Source of the DNA: a bacterium
GTDB taxonomy: Bacteria; Krumholzibacteriota; Krumholzibacteriia; LZORAL124-64-63
Length of the DNA: 9,614 nt
Direction: 5' to 3'
NCBI GenBank assembly: GCA_016703265.1
Contig: JADJCK010000020.1
Location: 1 to 9,614, forward strand
The notes beneath the pieces are model-generated. The model was not told the DNA's origin and made no database searches. It worked only from the letters and a program-made list of their open reading frames with translations. Below are positions 1 through 9,348 of this stretch, piece after piece (position 1 is the first letter of the stretch; every line of letters begins with the position of its first letter). The translations under genes and the position numbers were made by a program.

Positions 1-58
1 GATTACGGTCGCTGTTCAGTCACAGGTTACATCCGCGACCATGCTCCCGTGCGCAATC

Positions 59-3000
59 TCATTGCGCCCACAGTACCGAGTCGCATTCCATTCTCTGACA
101 ATTCGATACGCTGCATGGATAGTCCTTTCTCGAAGTCCGCACGGTCTTCCTGCGATCATCTGCGCCGGCGTCAGGCAACAGCACCCGCCCACTCATCTCC
201 CCGAACCTGCACATCCCGTTGGCCATCCTCATCTGCTCAGGCGACCTGCACTCCGGCTCCAGCAGCTTCGGACTGGCGACGACCACGACGCAGGCCCTGG
301 CGCGGCTCGTGGCCACGTTGAAACGGTGCGGGTCGTAGAGGAAGCCCATCCCGCGCGGCGCTTCCTCGGCCGACGAACTGGTGCATGAGTACACCACGAC
401 CGGCGCCTCCTGGCCCTGGAAGCGGTCCACGGTGCCCACGCGGGCCACCCCGAGCGGGCGCAGCGCGCGCGCCAGCGCCGCCACCTGCGCGTTGTAGGGC
501 GCGACCACGAGAACGTCATCGGGCGTGAGTGCACGCACGTTTCCGCGCATGTCCGTCCAGGAAGCTCCCGGCTGCAGGACGCGCCCGCACGCGGCGACGA
601 CGGCCGCCACCTCCTCGTCGGACCTCGACTGGTTGCCCTCGTGTTCGACGGGGCACAGCCACAACCCGGCGCCGTCGAAGCCGTCCGTGCCGTCGAGGCG
701 CTGCTGATCGCAGGCATCCCTGGCGCCCAGGCGGCCTTCGTAGTAGAGCTCCGAGGTCAAGCCGGTGATCGTCGGATGCATGCGCCAGGTCTCGCCGAGG
801 AACAGGCCCTGGTCCGGCCTCAGCGTCTTCCGATCCTCATCCAGCAGGTGCTTGAGGGCGGCGCGGTCGGCGCCCTCGGGGTGGGAGCCGCGGCTCGGCT
901 GCTCGAGCTGCATGCGGATCGCCGAGCAGCACGAGATTGCGCGCGGCTCGCGACGCGGCCAGGACAGCGGCCAGGGACATCTGGCCGGCCTCGTCGACGA
1001 ACAGGTAGTCGAGGACGTCCTCGGCGGCATCGCTGGCCCACAGCCACGCCGTTCCGCCGACGATGGCTCCGTCAGCCAGCCCGGCGATCGCCTCGTCGGC
1101 CTTCACGTATTCGACGCCGTCCGGGGCCTCGCCCTCGTGCCTGTGCAGCAGGAGCGGCGCGCTCCCGCGCTCAAGGGATGCCTCGGCAACCTTCCCCAGC
1201 AGGTTGTCGATCACTTTGTGACCCACAGCGGTGATGCCCACCTTCTTGCCGGCGGCCACAAGGTCAAGGATCGCCCTGGCGCCCGAGTAGCTCTTCCCGG
1301 TGCCGGGCGGACCCTGCAACGGCAACACCGAACCGTCGAGGTCGAGGCACAGGCGCGTCAGAGCGGCCACCGCGTCCTCATCCGGACGCCAACAGCGGGC
1401 CCTCGGCGGGTTGCGCAGGCGCGGAGTCGACCTGCGTGAGCAGGTCGCGCGCCGGCCCCCACGCCGTGCGATCTTCAAGCCCGTGCTCGCATACATGCCC
1501 ACCAAAGGCGAGCAGGAGGATCTCAAGCACGCCGCACCGATGTGCTGTTTGCGGAAGATCGCGGTCGGGTGCAGGCCAACGGCCTTGCCCGACGTTCTGA
1601 TGGTGACCTCTCCGCGCACAAGGTCGATCCCGACCACCTTGCCCAGCGACGTGCCAAAGCCGTCGTTCGGATCTTCCGAGGCCACGGGATAGACTTCTTC
1701 GTCCTCGATCGCCGAGTCCTGGGGCGGGAACCGGTAGACATGGCGCGGGCTTGCGTTCCTTCCCCTGCCTCTCGGCCACGTCCACGTACTGGAGCCCCGC
1801 CAGCATCTCGCGATTGCCCTCCCGATCCTCGGCCGGAGGTTCCTCAGGTTGTAGTGCTCCCAGAAGGCGCACTTGTCCTCGCGCTGGAAGTAGCCAACCA
1901 GGTCGGCGAGCAGCGCCTTCGAGCGCTGTTCGGGCGTCCAGGTCAGGCGGTCGTCGGGCAGCCCGGCCTTGAGACGATCGACGACATCCCTGATGCGCTC
2001 TTCGCGATCGCTGACCGCCTCGTTCGCCTCCCCCGACCTGCCCAAAGGCCGCGGCAATTCCACACCGTCCGCCACCCGCGACCCACGCAGTCCCTCCAGC
2101 CAGTCCCGCAGCGCCTTGGTGGCGCGACAATCGTCGCGGTTGTAGTCGGCGACGGCCGCCTGCACGACGTCGGGTATCTCCTCGGCGTCGTTCAGTTCCA
2201 GGGCGATCTCAAGCTGGGCCCGCGCCCTGGCCGCGTCCTGCAGGGCCAGTTCGCGGCGGTAGCCGAACAGTTCCTCGAGCGGCTTCAGGCCGTAGCTCTC
2301 GATGCCGATGCGCAGTCCTTCGCGCACGACCGTGCGGAGGTCGACGAAGCGCTGGCTGCGCAGCAGTTCGTCCAAGAACAGCGCACGCGTCCCGTGCCGC
2401 GTCACCAGGCGCTTCAGGGCGGCCGGCTCGTACGCCGCGAAGTGGTAGATGTGAAGGTCCGGATACTGCTGCAGCCGCGCCTTCACGGCGTCGAGGAATG
2501 CCTCGGTGGCGCGCTTCTCCGCGCCGTCAGTGAAGGCCCACACCGCAGTGTAGTCACCGTCGGTGTTTGTCCACCCGGTCAGGTATTCGCGGCCGCCTTC
2601 GCCGACGAACGGATCGCCCTCGAAGTCGAGGAACAGGTCGCCGGGCGACGGCTCCGGCAACCGGGCCAGGCCGCAGCCCTTCTCGGCGTCCAGGAAGGCG
2701 TACGGGATCGGGCGCGTCGTGCGGGCCTCGAGCTGCAGGGCCGCCTGGTGGCCGAGCTTGCGGAACGTGTCGCGACTGCCGCGGGCCGGCTCGGCCGGCA
2801 ACTCACCGCGGCACTCCGCCAGCGCGGTCAGCGTGCCGATCTGCTGCTGCGCGAGCTCCCGCTGGTGGCTGCGGCCCAGGCCCGCCACCAGCGAGAGGTG
2901 GTCGTCCCGGCGGCGCTGCTGCTCGCAGTGCTGCCAGTAGACGCAGACGTCGCAGTGCGGCACCGGCTCCGGGTAGGTGACGGGCGGCGGATCGGCCGCG

Positions 3001-3549
3001 ACAGCCATAGGCCCCGAAGTCGTCGGTGCGGTAGGTCTCGCGGCCCAGCGGCGTCTGGACATGGAAATGTTCGGGGGCCAGTCCCTGCAGGCCAAAGATC
3101 ATGTCGCCATAGGTCAATAGCTGCAGGATGGTCCCGGCCTTGGTCTCCGTGGCGAGCTTGGTGTCGAGGACCTCGTACGACCAGTCCCCCAGCTGCGACG
3201 GCACCGGGACGCGCAGGAGAACGTCGGCGTACCCGCGGAACCGGTCGTTGGCCAGGGGGGCCTGCACGATGACCTCGGCGCCCGCCTTCATGTGCGACAG
3301 CGTGTCGTCGACGGAGTTGCCCGCGCCCAGCGTCACAACCTGCAGTCCAGCCGCGCACAGCTTCTGGACAAACTCAGCCTCGAACTGCCGGCCGCGCTCG
3401 ATCATGGCCTGCAGCCGCGCATCCGGTACGAACTCGATCTTCAGTTCTCCCCGGGCGCGCTGCAGGTCGAGCTGCGTGAGGTGCGCGCAGGAGAGGTGGT
3501 TCGCCAGCTTCGTGGGCGAAAGAAGCTTCTCGTTGGACGCATGGGACAT
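59..3549 (-). CDS. TM0106-type RecB-like nuclease / DEDD exonuclease / SF1 helicase; several frameshifts
   Basis: Predicted DNA-processing enzyme of about 1160 residues that matches TM0106-family RecB-like putative nucleases. The N-terminal nuclease has Cys21, GYADVL (Asp109), YEVLDTK (Asp129, Lys131) and QLLTY (Gln143, Tyr147). With Cys21, a C-x2-C-x5-C cluster (2925-2954) suggests a 4Fe-4S site like that of AddB or Cas4. An RNase H-like DEDD exonuclease follows: LFLDFEGDP, YHFAAYEPAALKRL, VDLRTVV and YNRDDCRATKALRDWLE. The helicase has GPPGTGKS (1290-1313), LFVDEAGQM (978-1001), ETWRMHP, DRFQGQEAPVVV and NVATSRARACVVVV (about 296-319). Frame breaks lie near 3005, 1835, 1742, 1532, 1383 and 914. 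Intervening segments such as the one encoding EMLAGLQYVDVAERQ are read only in the shifted frame. I chose the ATG at 3549 because AGGTGG lies 6 bases upstream; the in-frame ATGs at 3579 and 3606 lack this support. The last 40 residues have no family resemblance. Last gene of the operon. Family assignment is firm; intactness is not. Confidence 0.85.
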
Positions 3550-3555
3550 GGATAT

Positions 3556-3561
3556 CCACCT
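3556..3561 (-). promoter_or_regulatory. Shine-Dalgarno that sets the RecB-like nuclease/helicase start
   Basis: AGGTGG on the minus strand, preceded by AA, ends 6 bases before the ATG at 3549. It decides for 3549 over the in-frame ATGs at 3579 and 3606. The resulting start, MSHASNEKLLSPTKLANHL, reaches the conserved first motif directly. Confidence 0.65.
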
Positions 3562-3627
3562 TTGGTTGATGTCTGACATTTTCGCGCCCAGGGTCTCCCG
3601 CGGCAATCGACAAGTTCGCCCCAGCCG

Positions 3628-6600
3628 CTACCCGACCTGACTCCGTGCCGCGCGCACCGCCTCATCAATGCGATCCAGACAGCCCTCCGGATCCCGGAAC
3701 CACGTCGGCCCCCAGATGCGGTGCAGGCGCCAGCCCCTCGCCACCAGCACCTGTTCGCGCAGCCGGTCGCGGTCGCGGGCCGAGCAGGCGCTGTGGGACT
3801 CGGCGCCGTCGCACCCGGTCCCCGGCAGGTAGCGGCGCGGCTGGTCCGGATCGGCGATGGCGAAGTCCAGGCGGAAGCCCGCCGACCCGACCTGGCAGTC
3901 GACGCGGTGGCCGCGGGCGACCAGCGCGGCAAGCACGGCCTCCTCGAAGGGCGACTCCGGGTCGCCGCCGACGGGCCTCGGTGTGTCCAGTTCGCGGGTC
4001 TCGGCGTACTTCAGGAACGTCTTCAGCGTGCGCACGCCGCGGGACTGGGAGCGCTGCAGGTCGAGGTCGTGGTGCACGAAGTTGCAGAACACGACGCAGC
4101 GATGCTTGGCGCGGCTGATCAGGACGTTGAGGCGGCGTTCGCCACCGTCGAGGTTGAGCGGCCCGAACGAATGGCTGAGGTAGCCGTCCGCGTCGCGCCC
4201 GTAGCCGACGCTGAAGATGATGGTGTCGCGTTCGTCGCCCTGCACATTCTCGAGGTTCTTGACGAAGACCGGCTCCTGCGGGTGCCTCGTTTCCAGCTGG
4301 CGCAGTTCCGGGTACTCCGTGCGCATGCGCTCGAGCTGCGTCTGGATGGCGTCCTGCTGCGCCTGGCTGAAGGCCGCCACGCCCAGCGACAGATCCGGGG
4401 AGGTGCGCGCGTGCTCGGCCACCGCCTCGGCCACGGCGCGCGCCTCGGCCGCGTTGGAGCGGGACCCGCCCCGTCCGTAGGCGGTGTCCGGCAGGTGCCG
4501 CAGCGAGAGGCCGAAGCGGCCGCTGCCGTCGCCGTCGCCGGGGCTCGGGAAGACAACCAGGCGGTCGTCGTAGAACTCGCGGTTCGAGACGGCGATCAGC
4601 GAGTGGTGCCGGCTGCGGTAGTGCCAGCGCAACTGCCGGTAGGGCGCGTTGCGCGCGCGGAACAGGCCCAGGATGCTCTCCATGTCGCGCACGCCCGATT
4701 CGGCGGCCTCCTCCTCGGACTCGTCGCCGCTGGCCAGGCGCGCGAAGAACGACGTCGGCGGCATCTGCTTGCTGTCCCCAACCACGACCACCTGCGACCC
4801 GCGCAGGACGGCCCCGAAGGCGTCCTCGGGCCGGACCTGGGCTGGCCTCGTCGAAGATGACGAGGTCGAACCGCGGCCCATCCGGCGGCAGGAACATGGC
4901 CACGGACATGGGGCTCATCATCAGGATCGGCTTGATCGCCAGCACGGGCTGCCAGCAGCGTTCCATGAGGCGGCGGATCGGCAGGTGCCGCTGCTTCAGG
5001 CCGATCTGGGTGGCCAGAATCCCCATGGCGCCGCCGCCCGCCCGGCTCGGCAAGGCGGCGTGGTGGGCCGCCGCCACGCGGGCCCGGTTCAGGCGCAGCA
5101 CACTGCGGTCCATGTCGGCGAAGCGGGTAACAAGTTGCTCGTGCTCCGGCGCGTCGAAGGCGGCCAGCAGGCGCCGCTCGGAAAACGCGCGCCGAAGCAG
5201 CCCCTCGAGCCACGTGGCTTCCAGGACCCAGGGCAGCGGCGGCTGGTCGGTGGTCCATTCGTCGGCGATGGCGCCCAGCGAGGGCAGGCCGGCGGCCACG
5301 ACCTCGTCGCGCACGGCGCGGTAGCCGACGTGGTGCCACAGGCGCTCGGGGTCGGCCAGCCAGGCGTCGAGCAACGCGTGCTGCGCGGCGATGGGGGTTT
5401 CCTCCCAGCCGGCGGGAAACAACTCGGGGCCGGGCGCGAGGCGGATGTCGAGCGCCGACCACTTCTGCCGGTACGCGTCGAGGGCGCTGCCGACCTCCTG
5501 CGCGCACCGCAGCAGCTCGGCGCAGAGGGCCGGCGTGAAGCGCAGCTTCAGGACTTCCCGGGGAGCAGCGCCAGCCTCGACATCGCGATGGAGCGACAGG
5601 GCCCACGCGGCGGCCGCGCCCGCGACGTTCCAGTCGGTCTGCCTGTCGCGCCACAACCCACCCAGCAGGCGGGCGCACGTCGGCGCGGCGGCCGCGAAGT
5701 CCGTCTCGAGCCGCTGCGCGCGGTCGATGGCCTCGAGCAGCGTCATCAGCGTTGCGAGCGGGAGCGCCTCCGGGCTGCGCAGCAGGTCACGGCCGAGCGA
5801 GCGGGCACCACGGAACGCAGGCGACAGCCCGCGCCACCAGCGGCGCTCGAACCGCCGGAGCACGCCGGCGGCCGCGGCCACGTCCGCCTGCCAGGCGCCT
5901 TCACGGAGTGCCGGATCATGCGCGCAATGGAGCTCGTCCAGCATCGCGCCCGCAGCAAGGCCCGCCTTCACCGACGCCTCGCCGGCCAGCCAGTCGGGGC
6001 GTCGAGCGCAGCCCGGTCCGCGCAGGCCGGGCCGTCCGAGAGCCCGGTGGCCAGCGACGCCAGCGACGCCACCTGCCCGACGTGGTCCGGCGCGGGCAAC
6101 CGCAGGGCGCGGGCCAGCCCGGTGCTGCTTTCGCACAGCCGCGCCGCGGCGGCAGTCGCCTCGTGCAACTCGCGCTCGAGAAGCGGCCGGTCCATCGGCA
6201 ACAGCGCCCTGGGCCGACAGCCGCGGTAGGGGTTCAGGTGCGGCGGGCCGCCGCTGTCGAGACGGGCCTGCAGTCGCGCCGCCAGCTCGAGCAGCGGCGC
6301 CATGGTGCGCCGGTCGCGCATCTGAACCTCGGCGAACTGGCTGCGGACCCCGGGGCGCGAGGCCGCCCCGAGCTGCAGCAGCCGGCCCATGGCCTGGTGC
6401 GGCGTGATCAGGCTGTCGCCGATGACCTCGTGCAGTTCCCGGTCGTAGGCCGTGAGGCGGTCTCGCGCCGCCGCGAGCTGCGCCAGCTGCGTGTCGGCGT
6501 CGATGGCGCGCGGCGCGGCCAGGTTCAGGGTGCGCTCGAGCTCGCGGATGAACTCCCGCTTGTTGGCCTGGTGGCTGTGGAGTCCAGGCAGGCGTCGCCC

Positions 6601-7660
6601 AGGCCCACCTGGTCGAGGTTGCGCTTGACCACGGACAGGGCCGCCATCTTCTCGGAGACGAACAGGACCTTGCGCCCGGAGGCCACGGCCTCGGCGATCA
6701 GGTTCGTGATGGTCTGCGACTTGCCCGTGCCCGGCGGCCCCTCGATGACCAGGGTGCGGCCGGCCTTCACGTCCTCAAGGGCCAGGACCTGGGAGCTGTC
6801 GGCGTCGACGACTTCGTGCACCTCGCCAACCGGGCGCAGGTCGTCAAGGAAAGCGCTCTCGGAGAGCGGGCAGTCCAGGTCGGCAAAGCGCGTCACCAGC
6901 GCGTCCATGACCGTGTGGTCGCCCGGACCGTCCTGGGCCGGCCAGCCGGCCGGGTCCAGGTCGCGGTACATCAGGAAGCGGGCGAAGGTGAAGAAGCCGA
7001 GCACGACCCTGTCGCGGGCCACGCGCCAGCGATCGATCCCCGAGATGGCGGACTCGACGGCGTCGAAGTAGGCAGCCACATCGATCTCGTCGTCGTCGGC
7101 CAGGATGGGCAGGTCCACGCGATACTCGTCCTTGAGCTTGGCCGCGAACGAGAGGTTGGTCCCGACGTCCTCGCCCGAGTACCGGAGCGTGAAGCGGTCC
7201 GACCCGCTGCGCTGGAGCGCCACCGGCACCAGCAGCAGCGGGGCTCGCCGGGCTCTTCGGCCTCGGGCGACTCGAACCACTCCACCATGCCGAGCGCCAG
7301 GTACAGGAGGTTCGCCCCCTGCTCCTCAAGCGCCGTGCGCGCATCGACGTGGATCTTCAGCAGGCGCAACTGCAGCTCGGAACTGGGGATCCTGGTCTGC
7401 AGCGGCCGGACCGCCGGCTCGAGCGCGAGCGAAGCCTGGCTGCCGCCGGGCGGCTCGTCGTCCACGCCGGCGAAGCCCAGGGCGGACAGCCCGGTCACCA
7501 GGGCCCGCAGGATCTCCGCGGGCTGCCCGCCCACGACCTCGATGTCCCGGGTCTTGGTGACCCGGTGGTTGAGCATGCGGTTGCGCAGGCTCAGGTCGAG
7601 CAGGTTGCGGCGGCTCTCCAGGATGAGGGCGTCGATGGCGGCGCGGTTCTCACCAGACAT
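3628..7660 (-). CDS. DUF4011-SF1 helicase-Vsr-like nuclease, Hhe-type defence protein; four frameshifts
   Basis: Large predicted DNA/RNA helicase-nuclease, about 1344 residues after repair. The N terminus carries the DUF4011 signature RRNLLDLSLRNRMLNHR. Walker A GPPGTGKSQT is near residue 307, and Walker B IFDEAS near 934. The roughly 600-residue insert between them is normal for this family. Motif III (VVVGDSKQMPPTSFF), LRWHYRSRH, NVQGDERDTIIFSVGYG and NVLISRAKHRCVVFC (near 1178) complete a superfamily 1 core. The C terminus (about 1230-1340) is a Vsr/DUF559-like nuclease: FRLDFAI, then CDGAESHSACSARDRDRLRE and WRLHRIW. Frame breaks lie near 7240-7243, 6581-6584, 5996-5999 and 4839-4841. The first three need one base added and the last one removed, after which the length is a multiple of three. 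A Gly replaces the usual Glu just before CDG (codon 3814-3816). The ATG at 7660 follows GGGGGGAG at 6-base spacing. Gao and colleagues' Hhe system (DUF4011-helicase-Vsr), recalled from memory, has the same architecture. Confidence 0.88.
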
Positions 7661-7666
7661 GGAACT

Positions 7667-7674
7667 CTCCCCCC
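7667..7674 (-). promoter_or_regulatory. Shine-Dalgarno of the DUF4011 helicase gene
   Basis: GGGGGGAG on the minus strand ends 6 bases before the ATG at 7660, within the 59-base gap after the peptidase stop. The six-G run is itself a spot where length could be miscalled, without effect on coding. Confidence 0.6.
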
Positions 7675-7719
7675 ATGGCAGCGGTTGAAATCATTTCGCC
7701 GTGATGACCGTGCCGGGGC

Positions 7720-9115
7720 TCAGGCGCAGCCATGCTGCCGACTGAGCTCCAGCAACTGCTCCTGGTCGATGATCGGAGCGGACATGAGCCGGTCGGCGAT
7801 GGCGTCGACCAGGGAGCGATTCTCCTCGAGCACCTGGTAGACGTGACGGTACTCGCGAGCCAGGTAGGCGCGGACCTGGCCCTCGAGGCGGGCCCGCTCC
7901 GAGTGGGGTCGGGTCGCCCAACACCACGCCGAGATTGCCCGACGCCTGTTCGTGCGACGCCATGTCCGGCGCGAAGCCCCAGTGCCCGAAGGCGGTGAAC
8001 GCCCGCTTGCAGGCCGATGCCAGGTCGCCGCCGGCGCCGGTCGAGATGTTCTCCGGGCCGTAGGCCAGCTCCTCCGCCGCCCGCCCCGCCAGCCGGATCC
8101 GGATCCGGTGCCGGAAGTCGGCGTAGGTGGTGCGTTCGCCCAGCGAGGCGCGGTAGGCGATCGAATCGGTGACGACGCCCAAGAAGTCGGTTCCCGGCAC
8201 GATCGAACAGTAGTCCGGGATGTTCTTCCCCTTCGAGTCGAGGATGGCCATGGCCGCATGGCCGGCCTCGTGGGCAGCGATCGAGCGGCGGATCTCGTCA
8301 TCCTCGGTCGGGAGTTCGGCCTCCTCGACGTAGCCGTGAGTCGCCAGGTGCATCAGGTCGAGGAACTCGAGCGGCCGCTGCTCGCGACGCCCCAGGCGGC
8401 GCAGGTAGAGCAACGCCAGCTTGCGCCGCCGCGGGCTCTCGCACTCCTGCTCGACCCACTTGCCGAGCTTGGCCGGCGACGCGCGCAGCGCATCCGAGAA
8501 GGCGGCGGCGCCGAGGTTCTCGATGAACTCCTCGCCCAGCTGCTCGAGCGGCTTCGGCGGCAGCGCGAGGTAGCGGTCGAAGATGCCCGGGCGGTCGATG
8601 GCGCCCGAGACGTTGTTGAGGTGGTCGCAGGCCGTGACCACGACGACCGGGCTCCGCGAGTCGAACGCCTCGACCCAGGCGGCGAGCTGCTCCTGGATGC
8701 GCTGCTTCTCCTCGGCCCAGGCCGGGGTGTCCTCGTCCAGCGGGACTTCCATCCATTCGTCGGGCTCCAGCCAGACCATCGCGGGCGCGTCCTTCAGCAG
8801 CTCGGCGTGCGGCGGCAGGTCCTTCATGCCGGCGGTGTCGATGGCGATGAAGCGCATCCCGGCTTCCATCGCCACGCGCCGCGCGGACTCCTCGGCCTGG
8901 CTCTCGCTGGCGACCACGAGGATGACGGCGCGGCCGACGTCGCGCCATTCGGCCTCGTCGGCAGCGGCGCAGGCGGATTTCAGGTCGGCGGCCCAGGATT
9001 TCAGGAGGGGGGCGCCGGGGAAGCGGGGCCAGGGTTGGGGTTTGGTAATGGGCTTCTTCGCGGGCTTCGTCGCGGTCTTGGTCTTGGTCTTGGTCGTCGT
9101 GTTCATTTTCGGCAT
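7720..9115 (-). CDS. M41 (FtsH-like) zinc peptidase with degenerate AAA+ domain; one frameshift
   Basis: Predicted soluble zinc metalloprotease, about 464 residues once one frameshift is repaired. Residues 1-30 are rich in Lys/Thr/Pro. Residues 60-200 align by eye with an FtsH AAA+ module, including a GIFDR segment (177-181) where FtsH has GRFDR. The M41 domain follows: HEAGH at 282-286 (zinc ligands and catalytic Glu), LAGRAAEEL near 342, and STGAGGDL with the third-ligand Asp at 364. No transmembrane segment is visible, whereas FtsH has two at its N terminus. The P-loop is missing: ASESQAEES stands where GPPGTGKT belongs, and Walker B reads WLEPDE instead of IDE. ATP hydrolysis is therefore unlikely. 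The frame breaks at the G run 7905-7908. Removing one base restores SERARLEGQV and an FtsH-like C terminus ending at 7720. I chose the ATG at 9115 because GGAG lies 6 bases upstream; an in-frame ATG at 9172 lacks this. First gene of the operon. The M41 assignment is secure; the role is inferred. Confidence 0.85.
9074..9095. repeat. Hexanucleotide tandem repeat GGTCTT, about 3.7 copies
   Basis: Three full copies of GGTCTT and a partial fourth lie inside the coding start of the peptidase. On the minus strand they encode the Thr-Lys repeats (TKTKTK) of the basic N-terminal tail. The unit is 6 bases, so copy-number change would lengthen or shorten the tail without breaking frame. Confidence 0.6.
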
Positions 9116-9121
9116 ATGGAT

Positions 9122-9125
9122 CTCC
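9122..9125 (-). promoter_or_regulatory. Shine-Dalgarno that sets the peptidase start
   Basis: GGAG on the minus strand, 6 bases before the ATG at 9115. It favours 9115 over the in-frame ATG at 9172, which has no such site and would add 19 residues unlike the family. Confidence 0.6.
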
Positions 9126-9161
9126 GGTTCGAAGGCACATGTTTGATACAGGCGAACGGAA

Positions 9162-9178
9162 CCGGCCGTCACGGCCGG
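9162..9178. promoter_or_regulatory. 17-bp palindrome upstream of the peptidase gene
   Basis: CCGGCCG-TCA-CGGCCGG is a perfect inverted repeat with 7-bp arms and a 3-base centre. It sits 47 bases before the peptidase start and 36 bases before its Shine-Dalgarno. It could be an operator for a dimeric repressor or an RNA hairpin in the 5' leader. In GC-rich DNA a 7-bp palindrome is not rare, so function is unproven. No regulator gene lies in the window. Confidence 0.4.
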
Positions 9179-9258
9179 ACGGAAAAATCCACCTTGTTGT
9201 TAGCGTGTCTTAGGGTACGACGATGAACGTCATGTGCGCCGCCACGGGGCGGCCGCAT

Positions 9259-9281
9259 GGCCCGCGCTTATGCGCCGGGCC
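9259..9281 (-). other. Strong GC hairpin in the leader
   Basis: GGCCC-GCGC pairs with GCGC-GGGCC around a 4-base loop (9268-9271), with one bulged base at 9276, giving nine G-C pairs. A second hairpin, GCCGCC (9238-9243) with GGCGGC (9248-9253), lies just downstream in the transcript. Neither is followed by a T run on the minus strand. They could slow RNA polymerase or ribosome access, but no known riboswitch class is recognised. Confidence 0.45.
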
Positions 9282-9293
9282 CATGAACATTGG

Positions 9294-9348
9294 CCCGCAC
9301 ACGCAGCGGGGTTCCCAGGATTTGTCCTGACTTCAACTGACGTGCGGG
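9294..9348 (-). other. Stem-loop with nested hairpin in the leader
   Basis: CCCGCAC (9294-9300) is perfectly complementary to GTGCGGG (9342-9348). Inside it, CAGGA (9316-9320) pairs with TCCTG (9325-9329) around a 4-base loop. The two nested perfect stems are in non-coding sequence downstream of the promoter. No T run follows on either strand, so this is not an intrinsic terminator. It may belong to a structured leader or small RNA. Confidence 0.5.

Noticed and set aside
1..58. Possible terminator or gene downstream of the operon
   Set aside because: The stretch is too short and shows no hairpin with a T run and no plausible gene start.
1542..3272. Long plus-strand open frame (576 codons) opposite the RecB-like nuclease/helicase
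   Set aside because: It is a GC-rich shadow of a gene with clear motifs on the minus strand. Its translation is low in complexity and has no recognisable domain.
4649..6229. Plus-strand open frame of 526 codons opposite the DUF4011 helicase
   Set aside because: The minus strand encodes continuous helicase-family sequence here. The plus-strand product is Arg/Ala/Gly-rich without motifs.
7952..9226. Plus-strand open frame of 424 codons opposite the peptidase
   Set aside because: The M41 motifs on the minus strand are unambiguous. This frame is their antisense shadow.
9238..9348. Intrinsic terminators at the leader hairpins
   Set aside because: The hairpins are strong, but no T run follows any of them on either strand.
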